A DNA stretch of 47,899 nt from Bordetella parapertussis (lineage in GTDB: Bacteria; Pseudomonadota; Gammaproteobacteria; Burkholderiales; JACQAP01): NCBI GenBank assembly GCA_945900965.1, contig CAMDKM010000024.1, forward strand, positions 1 to 47,899. Reading direction: 5' to 3'. The position numbers and the translations under genes are program-made. The notes below the pieces were generated by a model. The model was not told the origin of the DNA, did not search any database, and was given only the letters and a program-made list of their open reading frames with translations. How positions within the stretch are numbered: the first letter of the stretch is position 1; every line of letters starts with the position of its first letter. Below, one piece after another: positions 9,899 to 18,369 of this stretch.

Positions 9899-11017
9899 AT
9901 CTTGTTTTTTATACTTTTCCATAAATTTCCGATCAGTCCAATCTTTCCACCGCCAAACCCAATCGCCCTCCACGGCAAACTGACCTCGGGAGGCGACGGC
10001 GTGGCGCTCGCCGGTAGTGATCAATGCAAGAGATTGCGGCTGAGGCACCCAGCGTACCATCGGATTCGACTGCAGCGCGCGTCGAAGATTTTCCGCCAGA
10101 GGAGGGCCGGCGCGCACGGCGTATACACCTGACTTTGGCCGGGGATAATCGCGTACGGTGGCGACGTCTCCGGCGGCAAATACCGCAGGATGCGATATGG
10201 ATTGCAGTTGGTCATTGACCAGTATGAAGCCGCGTTCATCGGTGGCGAGGCCGACGGCTTGCGGCCATAATGGAGCGGAAGTTCCAGTCGCCCAGACGAT
10301 GAGGTCGGCGTGGATGCTTGTGTTGTCCTGGCACCGAAGCGCACCTCTTCCCACCCTCTCGACCTTGCGTCCCAGTTCCAAGTTTACGCTGCGCTCTTGG
10401 AGAATTTCTCCGAACCGGCGCCGCACCGATGCATTGTGAGAAGGCAGCAGTTCCGTGGTATCGCTCACGAGAATAAAGCGCACAGAGTGTTGTGGCGCCA
10501 CTCGCTTGAGCCGATACTGCATGGCAAGCAAAACTTCGACACCGGCTGCCCCAGCGCCAACCATGGCCACGCAATCCGGCGAGAGACCATGGGCGGCCTT
10601 TTCACAGATTTCTTCCCAGCGGGCAACAAAATTTTCCACCGGCTTGACTGCTAGCGCATGGGTCCAGGCGCCCGGCGTGTCAAAAGCGGGAGATCGCCCA
10701 CCCGTGTCCACCGACACAACATCGTATTCCAGGGCATCCCCGTTTTCGCAGAACACCAGTCTGGCTTCCGGATTAACGCCAACGCAGCGGGTTAGCACCA
10801 AACGGCAGTTCGCGCTGCGGCATAGTCTGGCAAGATCGATATGGCATTGCTCGCGCGAATAATGTCCGGCAATCCACCCAGGCAGCATGCCCGAGTACGG
10901 GGTATCTGGATGGGGGCTTACTAGTACCATTTGAACGTCTGGCAGCGGCGCGGCGGCAAAGCGGCGCAACACCTCGACATGGCTGTGTCCGCCACCGATC
11001 AGAATCAGACGTTTCAT
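9896..11017 (-). CDS. FAD-dependent pyridine nucleotide-disulfide oxidoreductase, NDH-2/SelD-associated type
   Basis: A 373-residue two-dinucleotide-binding-domain flavoprotein. The FAD site is LILIGGGHSHVEVLRRF at the N terminus, the NAD site VAMVGAGAAGVEVLLAMQY near residue 150, and the second FAD contact PAVFAAGDVATV near 290. The GGGHSH variant and TPYSGMLPGWIAGHY resemble the family often fused to or next to selenophosphate synthase, and NADH:quinone dehydrogenases. No CxxC redox pair is seen. Electron acceptor unknown. Its last codons run into the heptamer array, so the native C terminus may have been slightly altered. Confidence 0.85.
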   Translation of the reverse strand: MKRLILIGGGHSHVEVLRRFAAAPLPDVQMVLVSPHPDTPYSGMLPGWIAGHYSREQCHIDLARLCRSANCRLVLTRCVGVNPEARLVFCENGDALEYDVVSVDTGGRSPAFDTPGAWTHALAVKPVENFVARWEEICEKAAHGLSPDCVAMVGAGAAGVEVLLAMQYRLKRVAPQHSVRFILVSDTTELLPSHNASVRRRFGEILQERSVNLELGRKVERVGRGALRCQDNTSIHADLIVWATGTSAPLWPQAVGLATDERGFILVNDQLQSISHPAVFAAGDVATVRDYPRPKSGVYAVRAGPPLAENLRRALQSNPMVRWVPQPQSLALITTGERHAVASRGQFAVEGDWVWRWKDWTDRKFMEKYKKQD

Positions 11018-11065
11018 GCGCAGATTCTCGTTGGATTAACGCGATCTTGGACGGGAATACAACTC

Positions 11066-11217
11066 TTCACCGCGGAGGACGCGGAGGACACGGAGGAAAA
11101 ATACGAAAGTACATAGACGTTAAGGTCAGTTCCCACGTTGGATCATTTCATACACCGTATTGACACGGGAACATTGACATCAGGCTCTTGCCTTTCCTCC
11201 GCGTCCTCTGCGGTAAG
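11066..11217. repeat. Inverted nonamer-repeat element E1 (GCGGAGGAC type)
   Basis: The left arm (11066-11100) has GCGGAGGAC units and the right arm (11193-11217) is its complement, TCCGCGTCCTCTGCGG. About 90 nt of unrelated DNA lie between. It occupies the gap between the FAD oxidoreductase and DUF3047 genes. Confidence 0.85.
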
Positions 11218-11242
11218 CGTGTCTTTGAGCTTTTTTGCAAGT

Positions 11243-11971
11243 TCACGGCGCAAATCGCATGTCCCCGTACCACGCAACGACTGATTCTCCGGTATTGTCG
11301 GTGTCGGTGGCAATCACGATTCCCGATATCCTGGGTGGATCTTCGCCGAAGGCCGCGCGAAAATCTTCCACCACATTGCGGCGCACTTCGACCCAGCGAC
11401 CGACATTGTCGGCGCCGCTTTCCGCAACGATCAGTCGCACCCTGTCGGTATAAATACTCCAGAGCGAAGCATCGCGAGGAAGTTGACGATCCCATACGTA
11501 ACATAGCGCGGCAGTCGGAATGTCGGCACCATACAACGCTCGTGCCAGACGCATTTTTGTTCTGGTGCCAAAGGATAGTTTCTTCAGGTCGTAATCGAAC
11601 AGGACATAGACGCGAGCCGGAAAGTCATCGCCTTCTTTTCGGGTAGCGTCGGATTTGCCCAAAAGCGCGTCGACTTTCCAGCGCCATTCAAGGAACGGGT
11701 AATGGCGTGGATCGAGATCGACGGGGTGCAGAACGCTCGCCATGGAGGCGTCTGCATCTGCGCGCAGCACGGCCGTGCCCGAGTCGTCGACCAGGGTATA
11801 ACGCGTATGCTTTTTTATCTTCGGCAGGGTGACAATTTTCCAGGGCATCGGCAGTTCTCCGCCGGGTGACGACAATGAAAAAGGCGTGATCGGAACTTGG
11901 CCAGAACAGAGGTTCGCCCAGGCGAAAGCGGACCAGATAGTAAATCCGATAGTGGCCGCGCGGCTATTCAC
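11243..11971 (-). CDS. DUF3047 secreted protein
   Basis: A 242-residue protein with an N-terminal signal-like segment (about 5-24, ending AWANLCSG). The body matches DUF3047: W-R-W-K-V core, DDFPARVYVLFDYD, LCYVWDRQLP, and ERRNVVEDFRAAFGEDPPRI-like helix before GIVIATDTDNTGE (here RRNVVEDFRAAFGEDPPRI). Function unknown, with a jelly-roll-like fold suspected. The start overlaps the stop of the TIGR04282 gene (ATGA), so it is the last gene of that operon. Confidence 0.88.
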   Translation of the reverse strand: MNSRAATIGFTIWSAFAWANLCSGQVPITPFSLSSPGGELPMPWKIVTLPKIKKHTRYTLVDDSGTAVLRADADASMASVLHPVDLDPRHYPFLEWRWKVDALLGKSDATRKEGDDFPARVYVLFDYDLKKLSFGTRTKMRLARALYGADIPTAALCYVWDRQLPRDASLWSIYTDRVRLIVAESGADNVGRWVEVRRNVVEDFRAAFGEDPPRISGIVIATDTDNTGESVVAWYGDMRFAP

Positions 11972-12618
11972 GAGTCATTTACGGCATGCGTGGCCGCAAA
12001 GGTGTCTGTACGAATCAGGCGTTGATAGTCTTCCGGGCGATCCACATCCCATTGCGTAGTAATTTCATGCCAGCGCCAGCCGAGTTGGAGCAGCCGCTCG
12101 CGCGTTTCGTCCATGACCCGGTCAGTGCCCCAGTGCATGGAGTCGAATAGGGAAGGCATTGCAGTACTTAGTCCGACCAGCACATAACCGCCATCCTCCG
12201 CCGGACCAAATGCCGCGTCGTAACCTTTGATCAGAGCTGAGGCGGCGGCACGCAAATCCGTTGTGGTCAAGGAGGCACAGTCGGTGCCGACGAGCAACAC
12301 ATGGTGGGCGCGGGTCAGACCTTCTTCGATTGCGGTGTGCATTCGCAATCCGAGGTCACCGTCGTGCTGACGGTGCAAACTGGCATTGAAGCGCGTACTG
12401 CAGTAGGAAAAAAATTCGTGATCGACATTAGGTGTACACCACAGTTCCAGCGGGCCGACAGCCGCCTCGTTTGCCATTTTCAGCATTCCTGCGGCCAGGC
12501 TTCGATAAAGGGTCGCGGCGCCATTGTCTCCCAGCATGGGGATCAGACGTGTCTTAACCTGTCCTGGTTCCGGTGCCCGGGCAAATACCTGGACAATGAC
12601 ATCGGACTTATCGGCCAT
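11968..12618 (-). CDS. TIGR04282-type arsenosugar biosynthesis glycosyltransferase
   Basis: A 216-residue nucleotidyl/glycosyltransferase-like protein (DUF2064). Diagnostic segments are VQVFARAPEPGQVKTRLIP (nucleotide-binding loop), HDGDLGLRMHTAIEEGL, LLVGTDCASLTTTDL (DxD-like metal site), GPAEDGGYVLVGL and QWDVDRPEDYQRL at the C terminus. The gene overlaps the TIGR04283 gene by 11 nt and the DUF3047 gene by 4 nt. The TIGR name reflects arsenosugar clusters; no arsM or arsS gene is nearby, so the sugar acceptor here may differ. Confidence 0.93.
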   Translation of the reverse strand: MADKSDVIVQVFARAPEPGQVKTRLIPMLGDNGAATLYRSLAAGMLKMANEAAVGPLELWCTPNVDHEFFSYCSTRFNASLHRQHDGDLGLRMHTAIEEGLTRAHHVLLVGTDCASLTTTDLRAAASALIKGYDAAFGPAEDGGYVLVGLSTAMPSLFDSMHWGTDRVMDETRERLLQLGWRWHEITTQWDVDRPEDYQRLIRTDTFAATHAVNDS

Positions 12619-13357
12619 GGTAACGGCGAGCCAGTTGGTCCGGTGGGGTGCCGAAGAAATAGGCCAGCCGCAGCCGCCACATCAGGAAAATGGTTCGCCA
12701 GATCCCATGTCGCTCCCAGCGTCGCGACGATGTCAGCACCTTGTCTGTCAAACACAGGGGCCGTCCGTGGCGCTTAAGTGTCCGAGAGATTGCGATGTCT
12801 TCCATCAGGGCAATGTCCGGAAACCCGCGGATGGCATCGAACAGAGTGCGCTCGACAAAAATCGCCTGATCGCCGGTGGCGATTCCCGTCATGCGCGACC
12901 GGATATTCATCAGACGCTCGACCCAGCGCAGCAGGTAAGCGCTGCCGGATAGCCGCACGTCGAAGCGGCCCCACCGGCATCCACTGGCGGCCAGGCCTTC
13001 CAGGATGCGGCGATCCGCGTGTGCGGGCAGCCCCGTGTCCGCATGCAGGAACAGCAGGACATTTCCGCGCGCCAGCGCTGCGCCTTCGTTCATCTGCGCG
13101 GCGCGGCCCCGTTTACTTGCCACCAGTGTTCGATCCACCCGTCCGCTGGCAACTTCGATCGTGGCGTCGGTGCTTCCGCCGTCCGCCAGGATCAGTTCCG
13201 CGCCCCGCTGCCGGAACGATTGCAGCGCCCGCAAAAATTCGCCGATTGCCTCTCCCTCATTCAGCGTGGGAATGATAATAGACAGGCGCGAGGCTCTAGG
13301 CTCTAGGCGCGAGGGAAAATCCTGATCGCGGCGCGAAGAAGTGCTTTGAGTTTTCAC
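12608..13357 (-). CDS. TIGR04283-type arsenosugar biosynthesis glycosyltransferase
   Basis: A GT2-family (GT-A fold) transferase. LSIIIPTLNEGEAIGEFL begins the fold, ILADGGSTDAT binds the nucleotide, LLFLHADTGLP carries the metal-binding His-Ala-Asp, and GIATGDQAIFVER plus DIALMEDIAISRTLKR supply acceptor and catalytic residues. The GTG start leaves about 24 residues before the fold, of which SRLEPRASRL is encoded by a heptamer repeat, so the N terminus is uncertain. It overlaps the TIGR04282 partner; the two are usually adjacent. Confidence 0.92.
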   Translation of the reverse strand: MKTQSTSSRRDQDFPSRLEPRASRLSIIIPTLNEGEAIGEFLRALQSFRQRGAELILADGGSTDATIEVASGRVDRTLVASKRGRAAQMNEGAALARGNVLLFLHADTGLPAHADRRILEGLAASGCRWGRFDVRLSGSAYLLRWVERLMNIRSRMTGIATGDQAIFVERTLFDAIRGFPDIALMEDIAISRTLKRHGRPLCLTDKVLTSSRRWERHGIWRTIFLMWRLRLAYFFGTPPDQLARRYHGR

Positions 13358-13396
13358 CTCGAGCCTGGCGCCTAGTGCCTAGTGCCTAGTGCCTTA
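13284..13396. repeat. Heptamer inverted repeat (TAGGCTC / GTGCCTA)
   Basis: Two TAGGCTC units near 13290-13306 face three GTGCCTA units at 13371-13393, about 65 nt apart. The left side lies inside the 5' end of the TIGR04283 gene and the right side in the gap to the DUF547 gene. A related heptamer run lies at 14370-14400. Confidence 0.65.
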
Positions 13397-14212
13397 TTGT
13401 TTCTCATTCAACGCCCAATCGTAATCGAGAAACACAATCCTGGCCTTCTTGTCGCGCATCAGTTGGCGTAAAGCGGCATCGGAGGTCAGTCGGTCGGCGT
13501 ACTTGGCCAGCCATGCCGCGAGCGATCCGGACTGGGCCGTAAAGTCCTTTTCGTACCAATCGAAAATTTTCGACACTTCCAGACGTGAGGACTGCAAATT
13601 GAACCGATTTCGTGTGGGATCGGACAGGAATCGCTCGACGCCGTCTTCCAGTTGCGCGTCGAGTTTTTCGGACAGGAAGGCCTCATTGCGCAGAGCGGGG
13701 CAGCCGATCGAGGCGCAATTCACCGCCATGTGAATACGTGGATCATCGAATGCCCCGGGGGCGCGAATCATGCCTTGTTCGATGTCGTCCAGATGTCGGG
13801 GTTTGCCGAGCAGGGTGAAGAAGCGCTTCTTCCAGGGGCTGGTCACAAATGAGCCGAGGTCTTTGATGGATTTAAGGTCGGGATACTGGGTCAGGATCAA
13901 CTCGACGGTAAAGGCGTTGTACGCATTGATCAGGAAGGCCAGTTTCTGCGGTTTGCTCCACGCCTCATACTGGGAAGGCGTGACGCCAGTCAATTGATCG
14001 AGATAGTTCTTGAGTGTGGCGCGCTCCGCCTGAAAACCCCGGTAGTCCACCTGGGACGCGGTGCCCCCGGGCAGCCACACTACATGTTTCTTTGTCAGGG
14101 CCTCCCATTGCGCATGCGTGTGATCGAATGCGGCGGCAGCAGGGGAAAGGAACAAGAAAATACTTGACGCAAAGGCGCAAAGGCGCAAAGAAATGCCTGA
14201 GAAATAACTCAT
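13394..14212 (-). CDS. DUF547 secreted protein
   Basis: A 272-residue protein from ATG 14212 (an in-frame TTG at 14251 is less likely). A signal peptide MSYFSGISLRLCAFASSIFL ends at SPAAAAFD. DUF547 features are KLAFLINAYNAFTVELIL, IKDLGS.....WKKRFF, DDIEQGMIR......DPRIHMAVNCASIGCPALR and the final YDWALN. The Cys-x5-Cys in NCASIGC suggests a thiol site, but no activity is established for the family. Part of the signal peptide (LRLCAFAS) is encoded by an 8-nt repeat arm. It heads the minus-strand cluster of DUF547, two glycosyltransferases and DUF3047. Confidence 0.9.
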   Translation of the reverse strand: MSYFSGISLRLCAFASSIFLFLSPAAAAFDHTHAQWEALTKKHVVWLPGGTASQVDYRGFQAERATLKNYLDQLTGVTPSQYEAWSKPQKLAFLINAYNAFTVELILTQYPDLKSIKDLGSFVTSPWKKRFFTLLGKPRHLDDIEQGMIRAPGAFDDPRIHMAVNCASIGCPALRNEAFLSEKLDAQLEDGVERFLSDPTRNRFNLQSSRLEVSKIFDWYEKDFTAQSGSLAAWLAKYADRLTSDAALRQLMRDKKARIVFLDYDWALNEKQ

Positions 14213-14308
14213 ACCCGTTACCGTAAATTTATAGGGGGTTTTTATGTGCAATTCGACGTTTCCTTACTTCTCGTTTTACCTTTGCGTCTTTGCGCCTTTG
14301 CGTCAAAG
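14163..14308. repeat. Inverted octamer-repeat element E2 (GCGCAAAG type)
   Basis: The left arm 14163-14190 contains three GCGCAAAG-type units and the right arm 14279-14308 is its complement. The DUF547 start codon lies in the loop and the left arm is inside its signal-peptide codons. Confidence 0.87.
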
Positions 14309-14401
14309 AATTTTATCGAAAAGCCTGCCAGCGAGGACGATCTTTCATGCCTGATTTTGTGGTTTGACTAGGCCCTAGTCTCTAGCCCCTAATCCCTCGC
14401 G

Positions 14402-16537
14402 TCAGCGCAGCATCCACGAATGGTACCGCGCTACCCATGCCAGAAGTTTCTGCGGGGAATGAGCGCGCTTCCAGTTGCCGGCCACGTATTTGTTGGCCTC
14501 CGCCAAGGTCGGGTAGATATGAATGGTGCCGAGGATCTTGTTCAGTCCGATGCCGTGGCGCATGGCACTGACGTATTCGGCGATCAGATCGCCGGCATGT
14601 TCACCGGCGATGGTCACACCGAGAATCTTGTCCTTGCCCGGGACGGTCAGAACTTTGACCACACCGTGAGCCTCGCTGTCGGCGATGGCGCGGTCCAGAT
14701 CGTCGATCCCGAAAGTCGTGACTTCATGGGCGATGTTTTTCTCCCGCGCCTCGGTTTCGTTCAGACCCACCCGGGCCACCTCCGGTTCCGTGAAGGTGGC
14801 CCAGGGGATCACAGAGTAGTCGGCCCGGAATTTCTTGAAGCGTCCAAACAGGGAATTCACTGCCGCATACCAAGCTTGATGCGCTGCGGTGTGGGTGAAT
14901 TGGTAGGGCCCGGCAACGTCACCACAGGCATAGATGTTCGGATAGATCGTTTGCAGGAATTCGTTCGTTTCGACCGTTCGCTGTTTGGTGACGGGGATGC
15001 CGAGTTCTTCGAGTCCATAACCCTTGGTATTCGCAATCCGGCCGACCGCCACCAGCACTTCGTCGAAGGGGATGCGGATCTCGCGCCCTTGATGTTCGCA
15101 GACCAGAATCTTTTCGCCGTTTTCGAGCAGAAATTGTTTGGCCCTGTGCTCAAGCTTGACGTCCACCCCCTCGTCGAGAAACCTCGCCAGCACCATGTCG
15201 GAAATCTCCGGGTCTTCCCGAATCATGATTCTGGGCAGCATTTCGACCTGAGTGACTTTTGACCCGAAGCGGGCAAAGGTCTGGGTCAGTTCGCAGCCGA
15301 TGGGTCCGCCTCCGAGAACCACCAGGCGGGCGGGCAGCTTGCGCAGACTCCACACCGTATCGGAGGTCAAGTATCCGATTTGATCAAGTCCTGGAATGGG
15401 CGGCACGAAGGGTCGTGCGCCGGCCGCGATGATGATCGAGCGGGTGGTCAGGGTTTTGCCGTTGACCCGGACTTCCCAGGGCGAAATGATCTTGGCCTCG
15501 CCCTCGATACATTCGACGCCCAGACCGGTGTAGCGTTCGATCGAGTCATGGGGCTCCACGGTTTTCACCACCCGCTGAACGCGCTCCATCACCTCGGCGA
15601 AGTCGTAGTCCGCATTTGCCGTTCGAATACCAAATTCGGCGGAACGTTTGACATGGGAAAGGAACTTCGCCGAGCGGATCAGTGCCTTCGAGGGCACGCA
15701 GCCGGTGTTCAGGCAGTCTCCTCCCATGCGGTGCTTTTCGATCAACGTGACCTTGGCTTTTACCGCAGCGGCGATGTATGCGGAAACCAGGCCCGCCGAG
15801 CCGGCGCCGATCACGATGATATTGCGGTCGAACCGGCGCGGGCGCGAAAACCTTGAGTAGACCTTGTGCGCCTGGACCATATCGACGAGTTTCTTTGCGA
15901 TCAACGGAAACAGACCGAGCAGGGTGAAGGAAATGATGAGCCCTGGTGACAGAATGCCGGCGGCCGATTCGATTTGTGCAAGCTGGGTGCCCGCGTTTAC
16001 GTATACCAGGGTGCCGGCGAGCATGCCGATCTGACTTACCCAGTAGAAGGTGCGCGTCTTGATGGGCGTGAGCCCCATCACCAGATTGATGACAAAGAAG
16101 GGAAATGCCGGAACAAGCCGCAGCGTGAATAGATAAAACGCGCCGTCCTTGTCGATGCCGGAATTGATGGCCTTGAGTTTATCCCCGAGCTTCGCCTGGA
16201 TCGAATCGCGCAGCAGGAAACGCGAGGCGAGGAATGCCAGGGTCGCTCCGATGCTGGAGGCAAACGACACGATGATCGTTCCCCACAGCAGGCCGAAGAT
16301 TGCACCTGCCGCCAAGGTCAGGATGGTGGCGCCCGGTAGCGACAGGCCGGTCACGGCGATGTAGACGACGAAGAACCCTCCCGCGACAATCAGAGGGCTG
16401 GTGCGAAAAAGGTCATCGATTTGCGCCTGACGCGATTTCAAATAGGCAAGATCGAAAATGCCTTTAAGATCGAAGACGAAAAAACCCGCCACGAGTGTGG
16501 CGATCAGCGCCAGTAACAACCACTTTCCCCTATTCAT
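14402..16537 (-). CDS. VTT/TVP38 membrane domain fused to mercuric-reductase-like flavoprotein
   Basis: A 711-residue two-part protein. Residues about 1-235 are a VTT (SNARE-associated/DedA-like) membrane domain with several helices and the motif GATILTLAAGAIFGLLWGT plus LRLVPAFPFFVINLVMGLT. Residues about 245-711 form a disulfide reductase: IIVIGAGSAGLVSAYIAA (FAD), GGDCLNTGCVPSKALI (redox Cys pair), VVLGGGPIGCELTQTFARFG (NAD), YACGDVAG (FAD) and a C-terminal dimer domain. It lacks the HMA domain and C-terminal Cys pair of MerA, so mercury reduction is unlikely. ATG 16537 follows AAGGTG; an upstream in-frame start at 16669 would add a non-conserved leader. Confidence 0.9.
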   Translation of the reverse strand: MNRGKWLLLALIATLVAGFFVFDLKGIFDLAYLKSRQAQIDDLFRTSPLIVAGGFFVVYIAVTGLSLPGATILTLAAGAIFGLLWGTIIVSFASSIGATLAFLASRFLLRDSIQAKLGDKLKAINSGIDKDGAFYLFTLRLVPAFPFFVINLVMGLTPIKTRTFYWVSQIGMLAGTLVYVNAGTQLAQIESAAGILSPGLIISFTLLGLFPLIAKKLVDMVQAHKVYSRFSRPRRFDRNIIVIGAGSAGLVSAYIAAAVKAKVTLIEKHRMGGDCLNTGCVPSKALIRSAKFLSHVKRSAEFGIRTANADYDFAEVMERVQRVVKTVEPHDSIERYTGLGVECIEGEAKIISPWEVRVNGKTLTTRSIIIAAGARPFVPPIPGLDQIGYLTSDTVWSLRKLPARLVVLGGGPIGCELTQTFARFGSKVTQVEMLPRIMIREDPEISDMVLARFLDEGVDVKLEHRAKQFLLENGEKILVCEHQGREIRIPFDEVLVAVGRIANTKGYGLEELGIPVTKQRTVETNEFLQTIYPNIYACGDVAGPYQFTHTAAHQAWYAAVNSLFGRFKKFRADYSVIPWATFTEPEVARVGLNETEAREKNIAHEVTTFGIDDLDRAIADSEAHGVVKVLTVPGKDKILGVTIAGEHAGDLIAEYVSAMRHGIGLNKILGTIHIYPTLAEANKYVAGNWKRAHSPQKLLAWVARYHSWMLR

Positions 16538-16839
16538 CGTGGGCACCTTGTTTCTTGAAATATGCGTGGTCGGGCGTGTAGGCCGGACCTGACACGATCC
16601 GGCGAATACAAAGGGCCCCGGTCTGCGCGGGTGAAAGCGTGCGAAACTCTTGCGGCGCGTGACGGTCACAAGTTGGGCGATGTCGGCCGGGTGATTTCAG
16701 GGTCATGGCGTCGTGATTGCCTGGTCGGGGAAAGAGGAATTCGAACACAATGTAACGTATTACGTTTTGCCCTGGGTTGTGGATGCGGTGGAAAGGATGG
16801 AATTTTAGGTTGGCCGTGAAATTTCGAAACAGGCGCTTC
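16538..16839. other. Divergent intergenic region
   Basis: The 302-nt gap between the divergent VTT fusion and lipoprotein genes contains no convincing gene. The notable feature is the palindrome listed separately at 16754-16766. Confidence 0.5.
16754..16766. promoter_or_regulatory. Palindromic operator candidate
   Basis: AACGTATTACGTT is a perfect 6+1+6 palindrome located in the divergent promoter region, 74 nt before the lipoprotein start. Its size fits a TetR-, GntR- or MarR-type repressor site. No cognate regulator is adjacent. Confidence 0.35.
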
Positions 16840-18369
16840 ATGAAACATTGGACGGGAATTGCCATCGTTTTGCTCGGTTTAAGCGGCTGTGCCACGGTCC
16901 AGGAACCCTTGCGTTCTCATCTTTCCGGACCCTCCGGGGAGGTGGCGGACTGCGCCCGATGGGTCCAGGCGCTCGATCGACAGATTGAGTCTGCCGGAGT
17001 ACGTGACGGCGGCGAGCTCCGTATATCGGGGTTTCCCTATCTTCGGGTGGACCGGTTCCTCGCGTCATTCCGGAATGCCGTGAACGACGAAGCCGCATCG
17101 AAAGCATGGACTTTACGACTGCGCGGTCTCGACCGTTTGGCCCGTGCAGCGGAGGTGCGCAATCTGCCGCAGTCGTCAGTGGAAAAACTTGGCGCCGACC
17201 GCGAGGCGATTGCGGCGCGCATGGAGTCTTGCGCCGACATTCTGATGGCCCATGATTTGTGGCGGCCGGATGGGATGCGCCGGATCGTGGATCGCGCCCA
17301 AGTGCCGGACGACTACGTCACCTGGCAACGAGCGCTGGGCTTGTATGCATTCACCCGACTGCCATTTTCGCTGGGCGCCGAGGATTGGCAGCGCGATGCG
17401 GTCGAGAAATTTCGGCGTTCGGCGGCCGGCGAATTGTCTTTTGGGAGATTGAACCAATACAGTCCACCCGCTTCATCCGATGGCGACGATGCCCGGACGA
17501 TTTTCGAACGCACGCCCGTCGATGCGCTCGGCGTGCCGACCTTTGCGGCGGACGATCTTGAGCGCTTGTTCGCCCTGTACGCCCCTGTCATCGAAGTCGA
17601 GCATGGCGGCGGTCACGATGAAATCGGCGCCCTGGCGTGGCATATCGGCGTGTCACCCGCGGTCGACGTTTCCAAGCCGACAATCTATCGCAAGCTGGCC
17701 TATACCCGTCACGGCTCGGAAACGTTAGTGCAACTGGTGTATGTGGGCTGGTTCAGTGAACGCCCGCAGCGGAATTTTCTGGACATGCTGGCGGGCAGGT
17801 TGGACGGCATCGTCTGGCGCGTGACCCTCGATCGCCACGGCGAGCCGCTGATCTACGATACCATTCATCCCTGCGGATGTTTTCATATGTTTTTCCCTGC
17901 CGAAGGTGTCGAGCCTCTACCCGCGCCATCGAAATTGATCGAATGGGCATTCGTTCCTTTCCCGGCGCCACGGCTCGCGACAGGTGAGACGGTTAGAGTA
18001 CGGCTCCAGTCTCGCACACACTACATGGTTGGCCTTGGAGCGGACGATCCAAGTGGGCAAGGTCAGGCGTATCGCTTTGTGGACTATGACACGCTGCGCT
18101 CACTGCCCCAGGACGGCGGCTTCCGAAGTGTGTTCCAACCCGACGGGCTGATCGCGGGAACCCAGCGCGGCGAGCGTGCATTCTTCTGGCCAATGGGAGT
18201 GCCCAGCGCCGGGGCCATGCGCCAGTGGGGCCGGCATGCGACGGCGTTCCTCGGGCGGCGGCATTTCGACGACGCAAACCTGATCGAATCTCGGTTTTCC
18301 CTTAGGGGTCAGGTCTCCCATATCCCAATCAAGGCTCCCCCCGCTCAAACCCGATCACCACCCGACTGA
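16840..18369 (+). CDS. Putative outer-membrane lipoprotein, C terminus altered by RAYT element
   Basis: From ATG 16840 the protein has a lipoprotein signal MKHWTGIAIVLLGLSGCATV with lipobox LSGC at residues 15-18. The body, about 490 residues, has no motif I can name; it is rich in Asp/Arg and contains HPCGCFHMFFPAEG, a possible metal or redox segment. The last about 20 residues (after RFSL, near 18304) are encoded by the inverted-repeat end of the RAYT element, so the native C terminus was probably cut off. An in-frame GTG at 16777 would bury the signal peptide and is not preferred. Confidence 0.72.
   Translation: MKHWTGIAIVLLGLSGCATVQEPLRSHLSGPSGEVADCARWVQALDRQIESAGVRDGGELRISGFPYLRVDRFLASFRNAVNDEAASKAWTLRLRGLDRLARAAEVRNLPQSSVEKLGADREAIAARMESCADILMAHDLWRPDGMRRIVDRAQVPDDYVTWQRALGLYAFTRLPFSLGAEDWQRDAVEKFRRSAAGELSFGRLNQYSPPASSDGDDARTIFERTPVDALGVPTFAADDLERLFALYAPVIEVEHGGGHDEIGALAWHIGVSPAVDVSKPTIYRKLAYTRHGSETLVQLVYVGWFSERPQRNFLDMLAGRLDGIVWRVTLDRHGEPLIYDTIHPCGCFHMFFPAEGVEPLPAPSKLIEWAFVPFPAPRLATGETVRVRLQSRTHYMVGLGADDPSGQGQAYRFVDYDTLRSLPQDGGFRSVFQPDGLIAGTQRGERAFFWPMGVPSAGAMRQWGRHATAFLGRRHFDDANLIESRFSLRGQVSHIPIKAPPAQTRSPPD

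Noticed and set aside
14402-16537. Mercuric reductase
   Set aside because: The flavoprotein core fits, but the N-terminal metal-binding domain and C-terminal Cys pair of MerA are missing and no mer genes are nearby.
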